From: Pithys albifrons albifrons
Taxonomy: Eukaryota > Chordata > Aves > Passeriformes > Thamnophilidae
Length of the DNA: 64,000 nucleotides
Assembly: GCF_047495875.1 (NCBI RefSeq)
Contig: NC_092462.1
Location: 28,288,523 to 28,352,522 of the forward strand
Direction of reading: 5' to 3'
Under the pieces are notes generated by a model. That model saw only the letters and a list, made by a program, of their open reading frames with translations, was not told where the DNA came from and searched no databases. Numbering within the stretch: the first letter of the stretch is position 1; every line of letters starts with the position of its first letter. Below, piece after piece: positions 46,852-60,312 of this stretch. A program made the position numbers and the translations under genes.

Positions 46852-49800
46852 GTAAGTCTTTGGATAATTCACTTCTCATTATACAGCCTTCATGCTTATG
46901 ACCTACAGAGCGAGAAACCTGGCAGGGTCACAAAGTCAAGGGAGAAGTCCATAAGAGGTTTGTCACTACGTCCCAAAAAAGAGAAGGAGTCACCAGGCTC
47001 CAACAGTTGCACTCATTAACCTGTCAGAGTGCTGTGCTGTAATGCCATTTCACTGAGACAGGATCAGAGTCTTTGCAATAGATGACTTGACTTTTCTCAT
47101 AATTAATTTTAATGTGGAGGTTCATACAACTTCCACACCATGTAGGGCCCTCAGCAAGGGATCCTCAGCTTACATATTTCCCCCTTCAATGACTGCACAG
47201 AAGGCAGCCAGGAAAAGAGCTGTTTTCCTAATCCAGAGTACCATATCAAGGAGGGGGGTGCCGGTGAACTGCAAGCCAGCCTTGCCACTCTCAGTAACAA
47301 TACTGAAATGCATTGTGGCTTTGTAATAAAGACTTCACTTATGTCAGTGGTCATAGAAAACCAATTCTCTCTACACAAAACAAGTTTTATTCAAAACATA
47401 CTCTCCACCCACAAGCAAACAGTGAAAACAAGAAGTCTTTTTTTCTCTGCAGGCTTTTCTTCTGGACAGTGTTGAGTGAATATGTAGAAAAATGTGTGCT
47501 ATTAATCAGCATGCCATTTCTACTACTCTTGCATTGAGCTCTTGAAAAAGAATACTTGCAAATCTCTTGGTGTTCAAAAAATTGCCTGCATATATCTGAA
47601 TGCTGCAGGACTCCAGAAGTACACCAAGCTGTTGTCATGTGCATAGTAGATGAAGTATCTCTGCTTGGCTTCTCAGAGTCCAGCTGTTGCCATAATACTC
47701 ACTTTCATCCTGGAAAGGATGCTCTAGGCAGCATGGAAACAGTTAGCAGATGCCTTGCAAAACAGCATTAGGAAAACACTGTGTAACAGAGGTGTTTGAA
47801 ACCCTGTAAATAATGGTTTTTAGCGCAGTGAAGAGGCCTTACATTATTTCTTAATTGCACATCAGAAGGGGCCATAAATAAACTATTTAAAGGGTTTTCT
47901 AGTTCAATTTGCAGTGCATAATTGGCACTTAGTGGCAGGCAGGAAGCCCACAGGATTACCAACCAGCTCTGACCACCCACGATGCATGCTCTGGTTGAGG
48001 CAAGTTCACTTAAGGACAGTCTTACTCTGATTCTGGAGTCATTTGCTGTGTAGTTTCATCCATTTTGAGGTGCAGCTCCTGAGCTGCAGCCATGGATCAC
48101 GACACTAAGTGCACTGTAAAGGGATACTCAGAGGCCTCATAAAAGCAAAAGTGCCCACAGTCAGTGAACATCTTTGCTGTGTATCCAGCTGTGCTTCAAA
48201 GAGCCAGAAGAATGAAAGTCACCTCTTCTACCTAACAGATAATACACAGACTGTAGTTAGACAAGCAGGAGAACTGGACTACCAGCAGGATACGATCCTC
48301 ACTGGACCAAGCCCCTCAGGGGTTAAGGGGTCTCCCCGCTGCTCCAAAAGCAGATCTTCCAGCTTTAGCAAGCTACTTACCACCACAGGGTGCTAGATGG
48401 TGCCAGTTACTTTTTTTTCCCCTTCCCAGGAAAACATGCTATTATCCAGGACAGGATTTCATGCCACCTACCTTGACTCCCTGCCCTTGGGACCGAGGCA
48501 GTGTCGCACATGCCCAGCCCAGTGTGGGAGTGCTGCTGCTCCCAGTGAAGGAAAGCCACGTGTGCATGGCCACACAGGGCAGGCTATGGCAGGGAAGGAG
48601 GTGGCAGTGCTGTGGCTGTTGGCCATGTTGGGCTGGGGCTCTGGGGGGAAGGTGTTGGTCTGGACAGCTGACAACAGCCACTGGCTGAACATGCAGCATA
48701 TTCTCCAGGAGCTTGTGGTCCGGGGCCATGAGGTGACCGTGCTGATGCCTTCATGCTTCCTCATCTTCAATGCCTCACAGCCCTCACTCTTCCAATTTGA
48801 GGTGATTGAGGTACCGATCACCAAAAAGGAGATGGCTGCCTTAATGGATGAACTTTTCTATTTTTGGTCTTACAAGATGAGAGTGCTACCAGTGTGGAAA
48901 AGTGCTTACAAGACAGCTCAACTTGTGAAAAAGATGGAGAACATAACCAAAACCATTTGTGATGAAGTCCTGAAGAATGAGGTGTTGCTGGAGAGACTGA
49001 GGGCAGCCGCCTTTGATGTCTTTTTGGCAGACGCACTGGCACCCGGTGGGGAGTTGTTTGCTGAGAAGCTGGGTATCCCCTTCGTGTATACCATCCGGTT
49101 CTCCATAGGCAACACCCTGGAGCGGCTCTGTGGGACACTCCCAGCACCTCCTTCATATGTGCCAGCCACCCTGAGCAGCCTAACAGATAGGATGACTTTC
49201 TGGGAAAGGCTAAAAAACATCTTCCTCTATGTTGTGCAGGATAGCATGTATCATTACGTTCTCTGGGGAAGCTGGGATCAATACTACAGTGATGTTTTAG
49301 GTAAGGCTGTTGTCTCTTCCAGAAATTACATCTGCTGCTCTAAGTGATAACAGTTAACACTTAAAAGGAAACAGGTCAAACACATATGCATTGCTGGCGG
49401 GCAGATGAAATGGATATTATTTCAATATAAGACTTTAAGGTGTTTTTATTTTTATTTCACTAGTAAGGTGTCATTCTTCTGAGAGTTAAGCTGTTAGATA
49501 TCCTACTATTAGAGTACCTAGCTGCGTGTTTTTGATGCTTATCCTGTTTGACATGATAAGAAAATCTTGTGCTGGCAGAAGCATGGTTTGGTGATCTGTT
49601 GTTTAAGCCTCAGAGCTGTTTGGATCTTGTGGTGTCTTGTTTTATTGTTAAATGTGGGGTTTATCATTTAAGGCTTCATGTGCAATACCTGTTTTGTTAG
49701 CTTGCATGGGCTATATGATGGATTTGTGCTGAAAACACTGTAGATAACAACAAGGATGCTTTAATGCTGTGGCTCTGCAGGATATTCCAGAATGGGATTT

Positions 49801-52800
49801 GCTGCTTGCCCTATTCTTCTGAGTGTTGTGTTACGACATGCCCTCTTGTCATGCTTGCCAATCTTGGCATCAGATGGGTGTCCCTTTAATTGGTTGGCTT
49901 TAAAGTGTTTGCATAGTGAAGCAGTGAACAGCTTCCAGTTCAGTCAGACCAGAGTTGTACCTGGAATGTTGAGATGATAAGGCCAAAGGCCTCCTGGCTG
50001 CTCTGGGCCTATGCATGCTGCTGGAGCACTGGCTTTTGTGGAAGGGTGGTGGTCTGGCCCACTGATGCAAGTCACTGGATCAACATGAAAGTGCTGCTGC
50101 AAGAGCTTGTTCTCCGGGGTCATGAAGTGACTGTGCTAGTACCCTCAAGCAATCTGCTCATCGATTACCAAGACACCTCCTCCCCCTTCACCTTTGAAGT
50201 CCTGCAAGTCCCCTTTAGCCAGAAGACCCTGGATGCTGCCATGGAGGACTTCCTCAATTTCTGGCTGAATGAAGTCTCTAATCTCTTCCCCTGGGAGGTC
50301 ATGTGGAGGATGAAAGAGGACCTGGAGGTCTTTACCAATATGTCAAAGCAAACCTGTGACACCTTGCTGAGGAACTCTCAGCTGATAGCAAAACTGAAGC
50401 AGGCCAAGTTTGATGCTCTGATCGCTGACCCCCTGGCAGTAGGTGGGGAGCTTGTAGCAGAAATCCTAGCAATACCTTTTGTCTACAGCTTCCGCTTCTC
50501 TGATGGGAATGTAGTAGAGCGGCTGTGTGGTGGGGTCCCATCCCCACCTTCCTATGTGCCTGCTAGTACAAGTGGACTGACAGACCAGATGTCCTTTATG
50601 GAAAGACTACAGAACTTCCTCTTTTACTTCTACATGGATTTATTTTTCTTGAAGTTTTGGCGAGATGAATGGGATGGATACTACAGCAATGTCTTAGGTA
50701 AGGCAGCTGTAGAGTGGTTTCTCCTCTTGCAAAGGTTGTGCCTTTTGAATGTTTTGGGACCTCAGTGCTGTTGTCTCAAAATACTCTTTCTCAAAGGCCA
50801 ACAGAGGTGGCAATCCTGTTTTGGTCATAGAGGCTCTGCTTTCCCTTTTAAATCTGATCTAGTCTTTCAGACACAAGCACACTTTTGCTCTAGTTCCTCC
50901 TGAAGGTCTACAAAGCATGTGGCTCTAATTTCTGTAAACAGTGATATTGCTGGCAAATTCTTGCAGTGAGCTGTATGCTCATTTTAGTGCTTTCAGAGGA
51001 CAGTTTTTGCTTCTTCATCTTGGTGATACCAACTTCTGCAGTTAAGATGGTAGAAGATAAAGGCTGGAAGGGCAAAATCATTCCTCACCTAAATGTAAGG
51101 CACTGGAGACAACTCCATTAACAATACAGGGATGGAGTTGACCCTGTTGTAACTGGGAACACTGGCTGTCTCTGAACAACTGCAGAGCAAAAAAGGCACA
51201 TTTCATTCACACGACATGCATCCTCTGGAAGTATCTTGCAATGCTGCATAGTGCAGGAAGTTGAGCATGAGTTCAGATTCTTGAACAGTAGACAAAGAAC
51301 TGTCACCTTTCCCTTTCATCCACCATTCAGAGTTTGAAATAGTCTCCTTAAACTACATACATACCTGAAAATTTTGTCCCAACATAGTACAACTGAGGCG
51401 TGATTCAAAGTCTATTAAAGAGACCTTTTAGTTCAATGGACTTTGAAGCTTGTCCAGAATATCTGCCAGTTTAGGCAGATAACGAGTGAACAGCAAGCAC
51501 AAGGGCATCTCTTCTGCTGCTGCCCTATCTCTTCCTGCGTTTACCAAACACAGACAAGCTAGTGCTCTGCAAACCAGTCCCTCTTCCCTGGATTGATTTT
51601 TTCTTAATACCCCATAAGACTTAATTACATCTTATATCACTCCAAATGTAATGCAGACTTAATTTTCACTTCAGCAGCTTTGTAATTCACTTGTTGATCT
51701 TCATAAAGAAAAAAAAATCACTGGTGTAGATTACGATGTAGTATAAGAAGATGCCCAACAGATAATTTTTATCTCACTGCTCATTTTGCTTGATTCCTGC
51801 TTGTATTAGGCTGGCTGTGGCCACTAATTTATCAATACTTTTAACACTTTTACTGCCCAGTTTTGTTTTGTGGAGAAACTACTGCAAAGACAACTTGCAA
51901 CATGTATATAAGAATATACTGGTCATCTGTAAAACATTAGATCCATTAGATTTTTTCTGTAGATGAGTTTCTAAAGACAATGTTTTTTGCATAAAAAGAC
52001 ATGCAAAGCATCTATGGATTTGGCCAATTTTTTCCCAATATGTGTCAGAAGCTGCTGACCCAGTTTTCAAGAAAACTGAGTATGTCTGTACCTGTCTTTA
52101 TTGTTGTCGGAGCAGTCACTGACTGAGTCATCATTTGAAAGATGCTACAGAACTTAATTTTAAAACTTTACTCCTCCCTGACAGGTGATCATCACTTTGT
52201 GATTTATTTTTTATTTGGAACTAAGTTTTGTGTGATTGTTCTCTTCCCCAAACTGCGGTTTTATTACAAGCACAGGTAATGAAGTCTTTCAGTGGCAAGA
52301 ATTTCAGCAACAAGATTGTACTTCTATATTACAGATAATAAATCTTCCTGCTTGTACTGCTCTAAATTAATCCTGAAGGTTCAAAGTTCTCTTAAAGGTT
52401 GTATTGCTTTGTTGGCGGCCACCTGCCAAGTCTGAACACGGGACGGGGCAAGGAATAGGTCCAGACTTGTGAATGTTTTCATTTTATGCATGGTTTGATA
52501 GATTACACTGATTGGGAGTGCCAAAAGACAAAGGTAAGGCTCCTATTCACAATCTAGAGCAAACAAGGTCACTCTCGGGCATGTTGTAAACCTCTTCCTC
52601 CTCGTTCACAGGAAGGCCCACAACTCTATGTGAGACGATGGGGAAAGCAGAGATATGGTTAATCAGAACTTACTGGGATTTTGAATTTCCACGCCCTTTC
52701 CTGCCCAACTTTGAGTTTGTTGGAGGACTTCACTGTCAGCCTGCAAAGCCACTACCAAAGGTAACCCAGCTTTGGTCTCCTGTTAGCTAGTTGGTTGTGC

Positions 52801-55800
52801 AGCAGAGGAAAGACTGTTTCCCTGATCAGCTATGCAAGCCATGTCCTGAGAAAGCTCATTCTTAAAGAAAAGTTCTGCTGCTGGTGGGGAGCGTGGAACT
52901 ATTTAGCATCTATCCACACTTGTTCAAACAGAGGTCTGGGTTTACAGCCTGCTGTCTTAAAAGAAGATGGCTGACAGCATGGTGGAATACAGTGTCTGTT
53001 TTAGGAAAAACACAGGCTACCTCAGAGTAGTTAAGTGTGAGATTTAATTATAAGGTACAGACTTGCAGCCCATGGTAACACTGAAATACCTAATGCAAAA
53101 AGGCACTGTGACAGGACAAATTCTTCAGCTAAAATGGGGTCAGAACAGGCAGAAAGAGATGAGTGAGAAACACTTCTATGGTACCTTAGTTTAAGATACC
53201 TTAAAGGAATTAAAAGACTTTAGCATATCCAGCTTACACTCTGCTGTGAATGGCTATATTCTGGTGGAATTGAAGCTCCCAGATACTGATGATGGCAAAA
53301 TGACAAGCTGTAGTCTAGATTATCATTCCTCTAAGCGCCTCAGAAGATGTAGGCCATTATCAGTGCAAGTTGTCTACTAAAAGAAACCTTTTAATTCCCT
53401 TCCCACTCCCCTGTAGCAGGGGTTGAGGTTGGGGGAAATGGATAACTATTCTCTTTTGGATGTTACTGCCATTTCACATGACTCTAACTGAAAAAAGGAA
53501 CAGACAAACCTATTGGTCTGATTTGTAGAAAACCTTTTAAGCAATGTGGTGTGTTGCAAGCAATAAGGGAACTGTCTGGCTAACAAAATGATGGCAGTGA
53601 CTCAGTCTGTGATCAGGATGCTGAAAAACCCTGTCAGTTTTCAGCATGGTCCCTTCCTGCAGAGTTATGTAATAGAAAGTACTAGTTCCAGGAAAATGAC
53701 TATGCTAGGGAGGAGGCCACAGGGTATTGCCAACTCATGACAATACCAGGATCCATTCCTGCTGCTTGTGCTCCAGAAGAAACGTGTCCTGAAACTGCTA
53801 GATTTTCTTTCAAAAAGACAAAGCACCTGTCACCCATCTCAACTTGTCCTGCTCATTCTTAGGGGGAGAAGCTGTTCTGCCCAGGCCCAGGTCTGTCTTT
53901 GTAATGCTCTTCTGCCAGAGGAGGTGCTCATAACACCACGATTATCAAATTGATAAGCTAAAATGGTTATGCTCTTTGTTCACAGAAATCTGTGTAATCT
54001 GCATGGCATAATTACTCCTGATATGCTTTCTTCCTCTCCTAGGAAATGGAAGAATTTGTCCAGAGCTCAGGGGAACATGGCATCGTGGTATTCTCTCTTG
54101 GGTCAATGGTCTACAACCTAAGTGATGAAAAAAGTAATGTGATTGCCAAAGCCCTCAGCCAGTTTCCACAAAAGGTGAATTTTCTTTCAGGCCTAAACCA
54201 ATTTGCCTTGGTTTTTTCACCCCTGTTGCCTTCAGTGAGACTTTTACATTTGAACTGGCCTGTTTTTAAACTGCATCCCTGCTGGATGTGCTACAGCTGG
54301 GAAGCTGGGCTCTCAGAGACAGACTGCTGAGCTACCTCATGTGGAGTTCTGGTGTTTCACCTCAACCAAATTACGTGGAGGTGTGTTACAATAAGCACAT
54401 ATTAACTAATCAAAGAACTCAGCTGGGGCCAAAGCTATTTGAATTACTGGGGAAAGTTACATGGGTTTGAGATAGAGTCCTACAATACATGTAATAATAC
54501 TAGAGGACACATCACATGCACCATGTTTATTTTATTCCTTGTTCAAGGTCCTCTGGCGGTACAAAGGAAAAAAACCAGAAACTCTGGGCTCCAACACCAG
54601 GATTTATGACTGGATACCCCAAAATGACCTGCTTGGTGAGACTGCTTCTATCTGGGATGGATTGCACCCTTGGAACAACTGTTTCCTTTGTTTTTCTCCT
54701 AAATGGCTAACTCGGGGAACAGAACTGTGTAACACTTGTGGATCTACTCAGTTTCATAGCTTAAGCTGCAGAGCTTTGCTCTTGGGAGCCTTAATTCCTT
54801 AAAGGCTCTGACTTAACAGAGCTTGGTGGCAGTTGTCTGGAAGGGCTCAAAACCACCTGTAGGCAGGAGTTGAGTAGAGATGTACTCTGGAGTTCAATTT
54901 GGCCTCTGCAGTTAATCTCCAAGGCTTATTCTTCAAAATGCTTGACCTAAGGTAAGAAAAGCAGGGGGCTGTTCTGAATCTGACACCCTGTGAAAACTAG
55001 AATTGCACAAGAGCAGAAAGGCTAAGGTAACTGGGGTAATCTAGTGGGACATGATGATTCACATTGTATTAAATAAGTATGAATGCATGAAAGCTGCGTG
55101 TGCAAGCTCTGCTGCTGACCCAGAGGTCAGGGCTGTTCCCTTCTCTAGCACTGCATTTGCCCCAGTGGTTTGCACTGTTCACTTCCCAGTCAATACAGTC
55201 TGCCACAGCTGCTGTTAAATGCATCTTTCCTTCCCTGTTCCAGGCCATCCCTCCACAAAGGCCTTTATTACTCACGGAGGGACCAACGGGCTCTATGAAG
55301 CCATCTACCATGGGATCCCAATGGTTGGGATTCCAATGTTTGCTGACCAGCACGACAACATTGCTCACATGGTAGCAAAGGGAGCTGCGGTTCATGTGGA
55401 TTTCAACACACTAAAGACTGAGGACCTGGTTAATGCACTGAATACAGTCATTTACAATTCCATGTGAGTTTTATTCTTGCCATACAGTAAGTTGAGGTTA
55501 TTAAAACCTTGGGCTGCTGATGTGAGAAATTCTGCTAGCTCTTCTGGGATGGAAAAGGTAGAGCAGCTGAGTTTGTGTTTCAGATTAAAACCATCTTTCA
55601 TTTCTGAGAATCAGCATTTCTCAAATAGAAGAGATCAGCAATTTATTTTTCCTTATACTACATTTTATGATCCCTTTAAGAAAAAGTTCTTGGAAAGCCC
55701 AAAGACATCCCTGCTAGTGTAAATCCTCTGGAGGCACTGAGTGACAATTCTAGTTGTATTAGGTCTTCTCTGTCAGCAGTCACAACAGTTTATTCTCCTA

Positions 55801-56951
55801 CTCCTGATTTACCCATATCCTTAGGTTACCATGCCCATCATTCAGGACTTAAGAAGGTAAGGAAGGCAGCTGGGATCCCTTGCTAAGGATAAGGCCATTG
55901 ACAAAGGGACTGGAAAAGTCTTTGGCAGCAGCTCCTGACAAGTGTGAATGATAGGTGTTCTTTCAATAAGAACTTTCAAACTCCTGAAGCAAATGGACCA
56001 ACACTGATGGAGGTATCTAGTATCCAAGGGAGTTAGCCATGGTGAAGGTGACCTGTAACAATCTGAGTGATATCTGGTGTATGTGACCTCCCCAACCTTC
56101 CCCTCAGTTTTATCATTGAGCATGACATCATAGGGCCTGGGATATCCCTTTGGTCTGTTGGGGTCAGCTGTCCTATCTGTGTCCTCTCTCAACTCCTTGT
56201 GCACCCCCAGCCCCCTTGCTGGTGGGGTTATGTGAGAGACAGAAAAGGCCTTGGCTCTGTGAAATGGCTACTCAGCAGTAAGGAAAGCATCCCAGTTTTA
56301 TCAACACTTTTCAGCACAAATCCAAAACATAGCCCACACAAGTTACTGTGAAGAAATTTAACTCTCTCCCAAACAAAACCAGCATGCTGTATTATATTGG
56401 AATATAAAATGCTGCAAATATTTCCAGTTGCTTTTTTTAAAGCAGTATCTGGAATAATTTCTAGTAACTTTTCTTTGCAAAATATTGGCTTTCTCTATTA
56501 CTACTCTTAACCCAATTTTAAGTGTACAGGAATAAACCGGATCAGTTTCAAATATATGGCTGATGAAAGTAAAACAAGAGCTGTCTACCTTCCTCAGGAA
56601 GACTGCCAAATGCTAAATAGGTTGTTTCAGGAATCAGTGAGAAATCTCCTTTGTTTCTTTTTTTTGTCCCCCAGCTATAAGGAAAATGCTCTGAAGTTAT
56701 CCAAGATACACCATGATCAGCCAGTTAAACCTCTGGACAGAGCTGTCTTCTGGATTGAATTTGTTATGCGCCACAAAGGAGCAAAGCACTTGAGACCAGC
56801 TGCTCACCATCTCACCTGGTACCAGTACCACTCCCTGGATGTTCTGGCATTCTTGTGCACCTGTATAGCCATTGTTGTCTTCATTCTTGTTAAGTGTTGC
56901 TTATGTTGCTGTAGAAGATGTGGCAGGATTGCAAAGAAGAAGAAAGAATAG
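46116..56951 (+). CDS. UGT2A1: UGT2A1/UGT2A2-type UDP-glucuronosyltransferase locus, three first exons and shared exons 2-6
   Basis: UGT2A enzymes are ER-membrane proteins that transfer glucuronic acid from UDP-glucuronate to odorants, steroids, bile acids and xenobiotics. Three exon 1 candidates (46116-46851, 48586-49300, 49974-50697) each encode a signal peptide and the aglycone-binding half, and each ends in a phase-1 donor. Shared exons are 52612-52760, 54043-54174, 54548-54635, 55244-55463 and 56675-56951, with sizes 149, 132, 88, 220 and 277 nt. Any exon 1 joined to them stays in frame and gives 533, 526 or 529 aa. The shared part holds the UDP-sugar signature ([17 protein letters not shown]), the DQHDN sugar-contact motif, one C-terminal membrane helix and a KKKKE ER-retention tail. 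Mammalian UGT2A1 and UGT2A2 use the same variable-first-exon design. The locus lies between SULT1B and YTHDC1, as in the 4q13 neighbourhood. Confidence 0.93.
48586..49300 (+). CDS. UGT2A alternative first exon 1b
   Basis: This 715-nt exon encodes 238 residues plus one base. The start at 48586 is chosen because a signal peptide ([20 protein letters not shown]) follows directly, then [15 protein letters not shown] with the conserved SHW. The frame is open for another 63 codons upstream, but that stretch looks non-coding. The usual DP(V)xxCGEL block reads [10 protein letters not shown] here, so the Pro and Cys positions differ from exon 1a. The donor is TTAG|GTAAGG. The exon lacks an acceptor, consistent with a true first exon. 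It is most similar to exon 1c. Confidence 0.9.
49974..50697 (+). CDS. UGT2A alternative first exon 1c
   Basis: This 724-nt exon encodes 241 residues plus one base. The signal peptide is followed by [15 protein letters not shown] with the conserved SHW, then [14 protein letters not shown] and [14 protein letters not shown]. The donor is TTAG|GTAAGG at 50697. It lies nearest the shared exons, with a 1.9-kb intron to exon 2. It shares several non-1a features with exon 1b, such as the GGEL in place of CGEL, so the two probably arose by a later local duplication. Confidence 0.9.
52612..56951 (+). CDS. UGT2A1: UGT2A shared exons 2-6 (UDP-glucuronate-binding half, membrane anchor)
   Basis: The five constant exons are 52612-52760, 54043-54174, 54548-54635, 55244-55463 and 56675-56951. 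Exon 2 begins [20 protein letters not shown], almost the same as mammalian UGT2A. Exon 3 has FSLGSMV, exon 4 [10 protein letters not shown] and [10 protein letters not shown], exon 5 the glycosyltransferase signature, and exon 6 the membrane helix at [18 protein letters not shown] followed by a Cys-rich stretch and the lysine tail. Exon 4 uses an AAG acceptor rather than the more common CAG/TAG. Introns between them hold no other exon that I recognise. Confidence 0.93.
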
Positions 56952-59900
56952 ACATCTTGTTCCCATCAGCACTTTTTCTTCTCCTAGGTAGATTCGGCAA
57001 GGCATTTATGTACATTCTTTGGTGAACAGAATTACTAGGATATGCCTTAATTTGGGCATGTCATGACACACCCCACTGACAGGGTCATGCTACAAAGCCA
57101 TTGTGGGGCAGAGCTGCTTGCTTGACCAGTCAATTCCCTCTGGCCTAAGTAAAATTGAATTATAGCTGCTTTATTCCTTAGGGCTCTGTTAGCTGATCAC
57201 ACATGGTCCCTTACTATGGTGATTCTTTGGTATATTTCATAAATTCAGCCTTCCCTCATGTGGTGCTGTGGGTCTGCAACTAGTCTTCTTACCTGAACTC
57301 TGTCCTCTCCTCTAGTGTAACCCAGACTTGATGATTCACAATCAGAGTGTCTCTCTCCTGACAGGACAGTGAAGCTAAGATCACAGGCTCCTAAAAGGTG
57401 CCTGCCTGAAGGGTCATGATCATGACAACTGGGAGCTGCACGTGGCAAATGTACTGACTACTTAGGGGCTGAGGGGAGACCAGAGTCCTAAGACCATCAG
57501 AGAAATTCCTTTTCTGGGAAGTGTTTCACTTTTCCTTTCAGTCTAGAGTCCTGCTGCACAGGCCATCATTCTAACTGCAACACTGCAGGGGCATGAAAAT
57601 CACCTCTCAGGAATATGCATATTTTAACCCACAACTGCCTCTGGGTCATGCCAGAAAAGCTCTAGAGAGGGAACTTGCAAAGCAGTAACATTACATGTGG
57701 GAACAATGCATTAGTCATTTGCCTTGCCTGAGAAGTCTGAGGGAAAATAATGCTGCTCTTGGGTCAGATAAGAGTGGTAGTAAATGCAGTACTTCTTCAG
57801 TTGTTAAAGGTGTCTACTATAATGCTCCTAGTTCAGGTCTCCTGTTCTAGATAAGGTTATTTCACTGCTCTACCAGCTTACTCAAGAAAGGACCTGCTTC
57901 AATTGTACCTGATATTTGCTGTACTCTGAAATTGTTTTTCAAACAGAACAGGCTAAGAAAACATGATTGCTTGTTTACATAATAAAATTCCTTACACCAC
58001 ATTGGTTTTTATCAGCAGTTATGCTTCAACATCTGCTTAAATCTCTTCATACTTCAACATGTACCAAAGCTCAAGTGAACCGTTTCCAGACTAAAGAGGG
58101 GTTACAATAAGACTACTGCATCTCATGGCAAGTTCTGGTACACTGTTCCTATTGTCACAATAGGATGATATGCAAGAATATGCATATTAAAATATGCAAA
58201 GTAAACAGAAAGTGGAATAGCATGACATTTGGGCCCCAGATTAGAAAGGGCTTGCTGTAAATGTTCAGAGGTAGGCACAGCTCCACCAAGCTTGATTACT
58301 AACAGCCCCCATGACCCAGTTGCTGAGATGTCACTCCAGGTGCCAGGCAGCCAGCAAGCCTTGAGCATACTGCATAGGTATTGGTCAGACACTGGAAACA
58401 GGACAGCTGGGAGAACTCAGACACAGAAAGTGCTCCACACTCACTGGAAGGAGGTGCTTCTTTGGTGTAACCTACTCAAAAAATGGCTTATCTAGTATTG
58501 AATTTATGAATGAAAAAAATGCAAAACAATCAACCAAAAACCAAACAAAATCAACACTCCCTCTTCATTTTAGAATCTGTTATATAAAGCAGAGAAAGAT
58601 ATCAGTATGAAGATGGTCTATGATGCATTTCTCCAATTAGACACAGTATGTATACTAAATTTGTCAGACTGATCTGATCCTAGTTAGCAGACACACCTCT
58701 CCGTGAACAATAAACTGTTCTGAGGAACCCAAGCATACATTCAGCTTGTACTGCTTGAAGAATTCAAACATACTTGCATGCTGGAGGTCTGACTTCGTGC
58801 TTAACACATGTACATGTTTACTGGAACTGTAGACTGAAATAAGCACAGCCCAAATTACTGCCAGATCTAAAAAACACACGCTTCCACAACTGGGGCACTG
58901 TGGCCAATTTTACACTGCCATTTATAAAAACATCTGCAGTGTGCAGCACAGTGAAGCTGGGGGTCTTTAAAACACATGCTACAGGCTGGCTTTGTTACAT
59001 GATCAGATGCTGAAGAGTTTATGAATTTCAGCAAGGTAGCACTTCTCTTACAAGTTTTGAAAAAGTGGAAGTTGTTGAAGAAACTGAAGAACTTTCACTA
59101 CAAGTTTTATTTCCCCCTGCCTCCCAACTTTTACCTTTGTCATTTAGGTTAAAATATTTCCTATTTAAGAGAAATAAACAGTGATGCAGTTATCACTACA
59201 AAGAACACACGAGGAGAGTATGGATTTTGCAGAACTAACTCATGCCCGAGAGACAGGCATGATTGCAGCCAAGGACAGCCTCTCAATAGCTTAAAGACTG
59301 TATGATTAAGATGAACATACAGGGCCTCAATAACTCTGATGAGCTTCAGGAATTGTAAGCTGATTATTCCACTGTGAAAATAAAATAGCAATTAGCTTTT
59401 ATTTCAGCGGTCCTTTTCCTAAATTTGGGCTTCAGAACAATTTCATCTATCACAAGAACATTTAAACTATTTTTGAACACAAATGTTTTCCTAGAACTGC
59501 CAGAATTTAAAAGCTGACACGCTTAGAAAATGAAGAAACCTGATGTGACATTTTAAACATTTCAATAGTTACCAATTTATTTTTATAAAAAATTGTAGCA
59601 ATGTAGAATACAGCAATATTTTCTGGTTCCACGCACGCAAGTTGTGAACATTCCAAGCAATGTGTACACTTTGGAAGGAGACTAGACAAGAGAATTGACC
59701 AAAATGTTACTGAACATAGGAAGATTTTTTTAAAAAGGCTAAAAATTAGATATCAATAGTGTCTTCTTAATATTGCTTTCGTTACTGAAGACTAAAAAAA
59801 ACACTTGACTTTACAGAGAGGGGTAAAAATGCGTTGGGGGGAAAGAAAAAAAGGCTGCTACAACAGTGCCATACAGTCAAAAAAAAAATCATACTTCAAT

Positions 59901-60312
59901 ATTTGCATACTTGATAGCAGCATTCTCCCACTGAACCATATGAAACTACAGGAAGAAAACATCAAAGCAAACAAACAAAAAGGCAGTTATCCATCAGTAT
60001 TCAAAAACCTAGAATGAAGTCACTAAGTAGATGAACACTTAATGAGGATTAATCAATATCTACATTCTTAGCTGTTTCCAACTCTGTTCCAATAGAAACG
60101 TGAAGTTGAGTGTCAGCTTTGCGCATTTTATTTTTGGCCTACTTGAGTTTTTTCCAGTTCATAATTCACTGCATGCTTGGAATAGAGGGTCATTATAAAT
60201 CCTTCTACACAATGAACTTTTAAGTAGACAGCTGAAAATAAAATGTACTACTTGTAAACACACAAAAAAATACAAGCTTTTATTTTTCAAGTGAGCAGTG
60301 GTTCCAGATGGA
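56952..60312. other. Convergent 3' UTRs of UGT2A and YTHDC1
   Basis: No coding exon is recognised. The left third is probably the UGT2A 3' UTR. The right part should be the YTHDC1 3' UTR on the minus strand, with candidate minus-strand AATAAA hexamers at 59106-59111, 59398-59403 and 59576-59581. Choice among them needs transcript data. Confidence 0.5.
57981..57986 (+). terminator. Candidate polyadenylation signal of the UGT2A locus
   Basis: An AATAAA lies about 1.03 kb after the UGT2A stop codon in AT-rich sequence. It is assigned by position; no transcript evidence is available. Confidence 0.4.

Noticed and set aside
48397..48585. Upstream extension of the UGT2A exon 1b frame
   Set aside because: The frame is open, but the added 63 residues have no UGT character and would put the signal peptide inside the protein. 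The ATG at 48586 fits the family.
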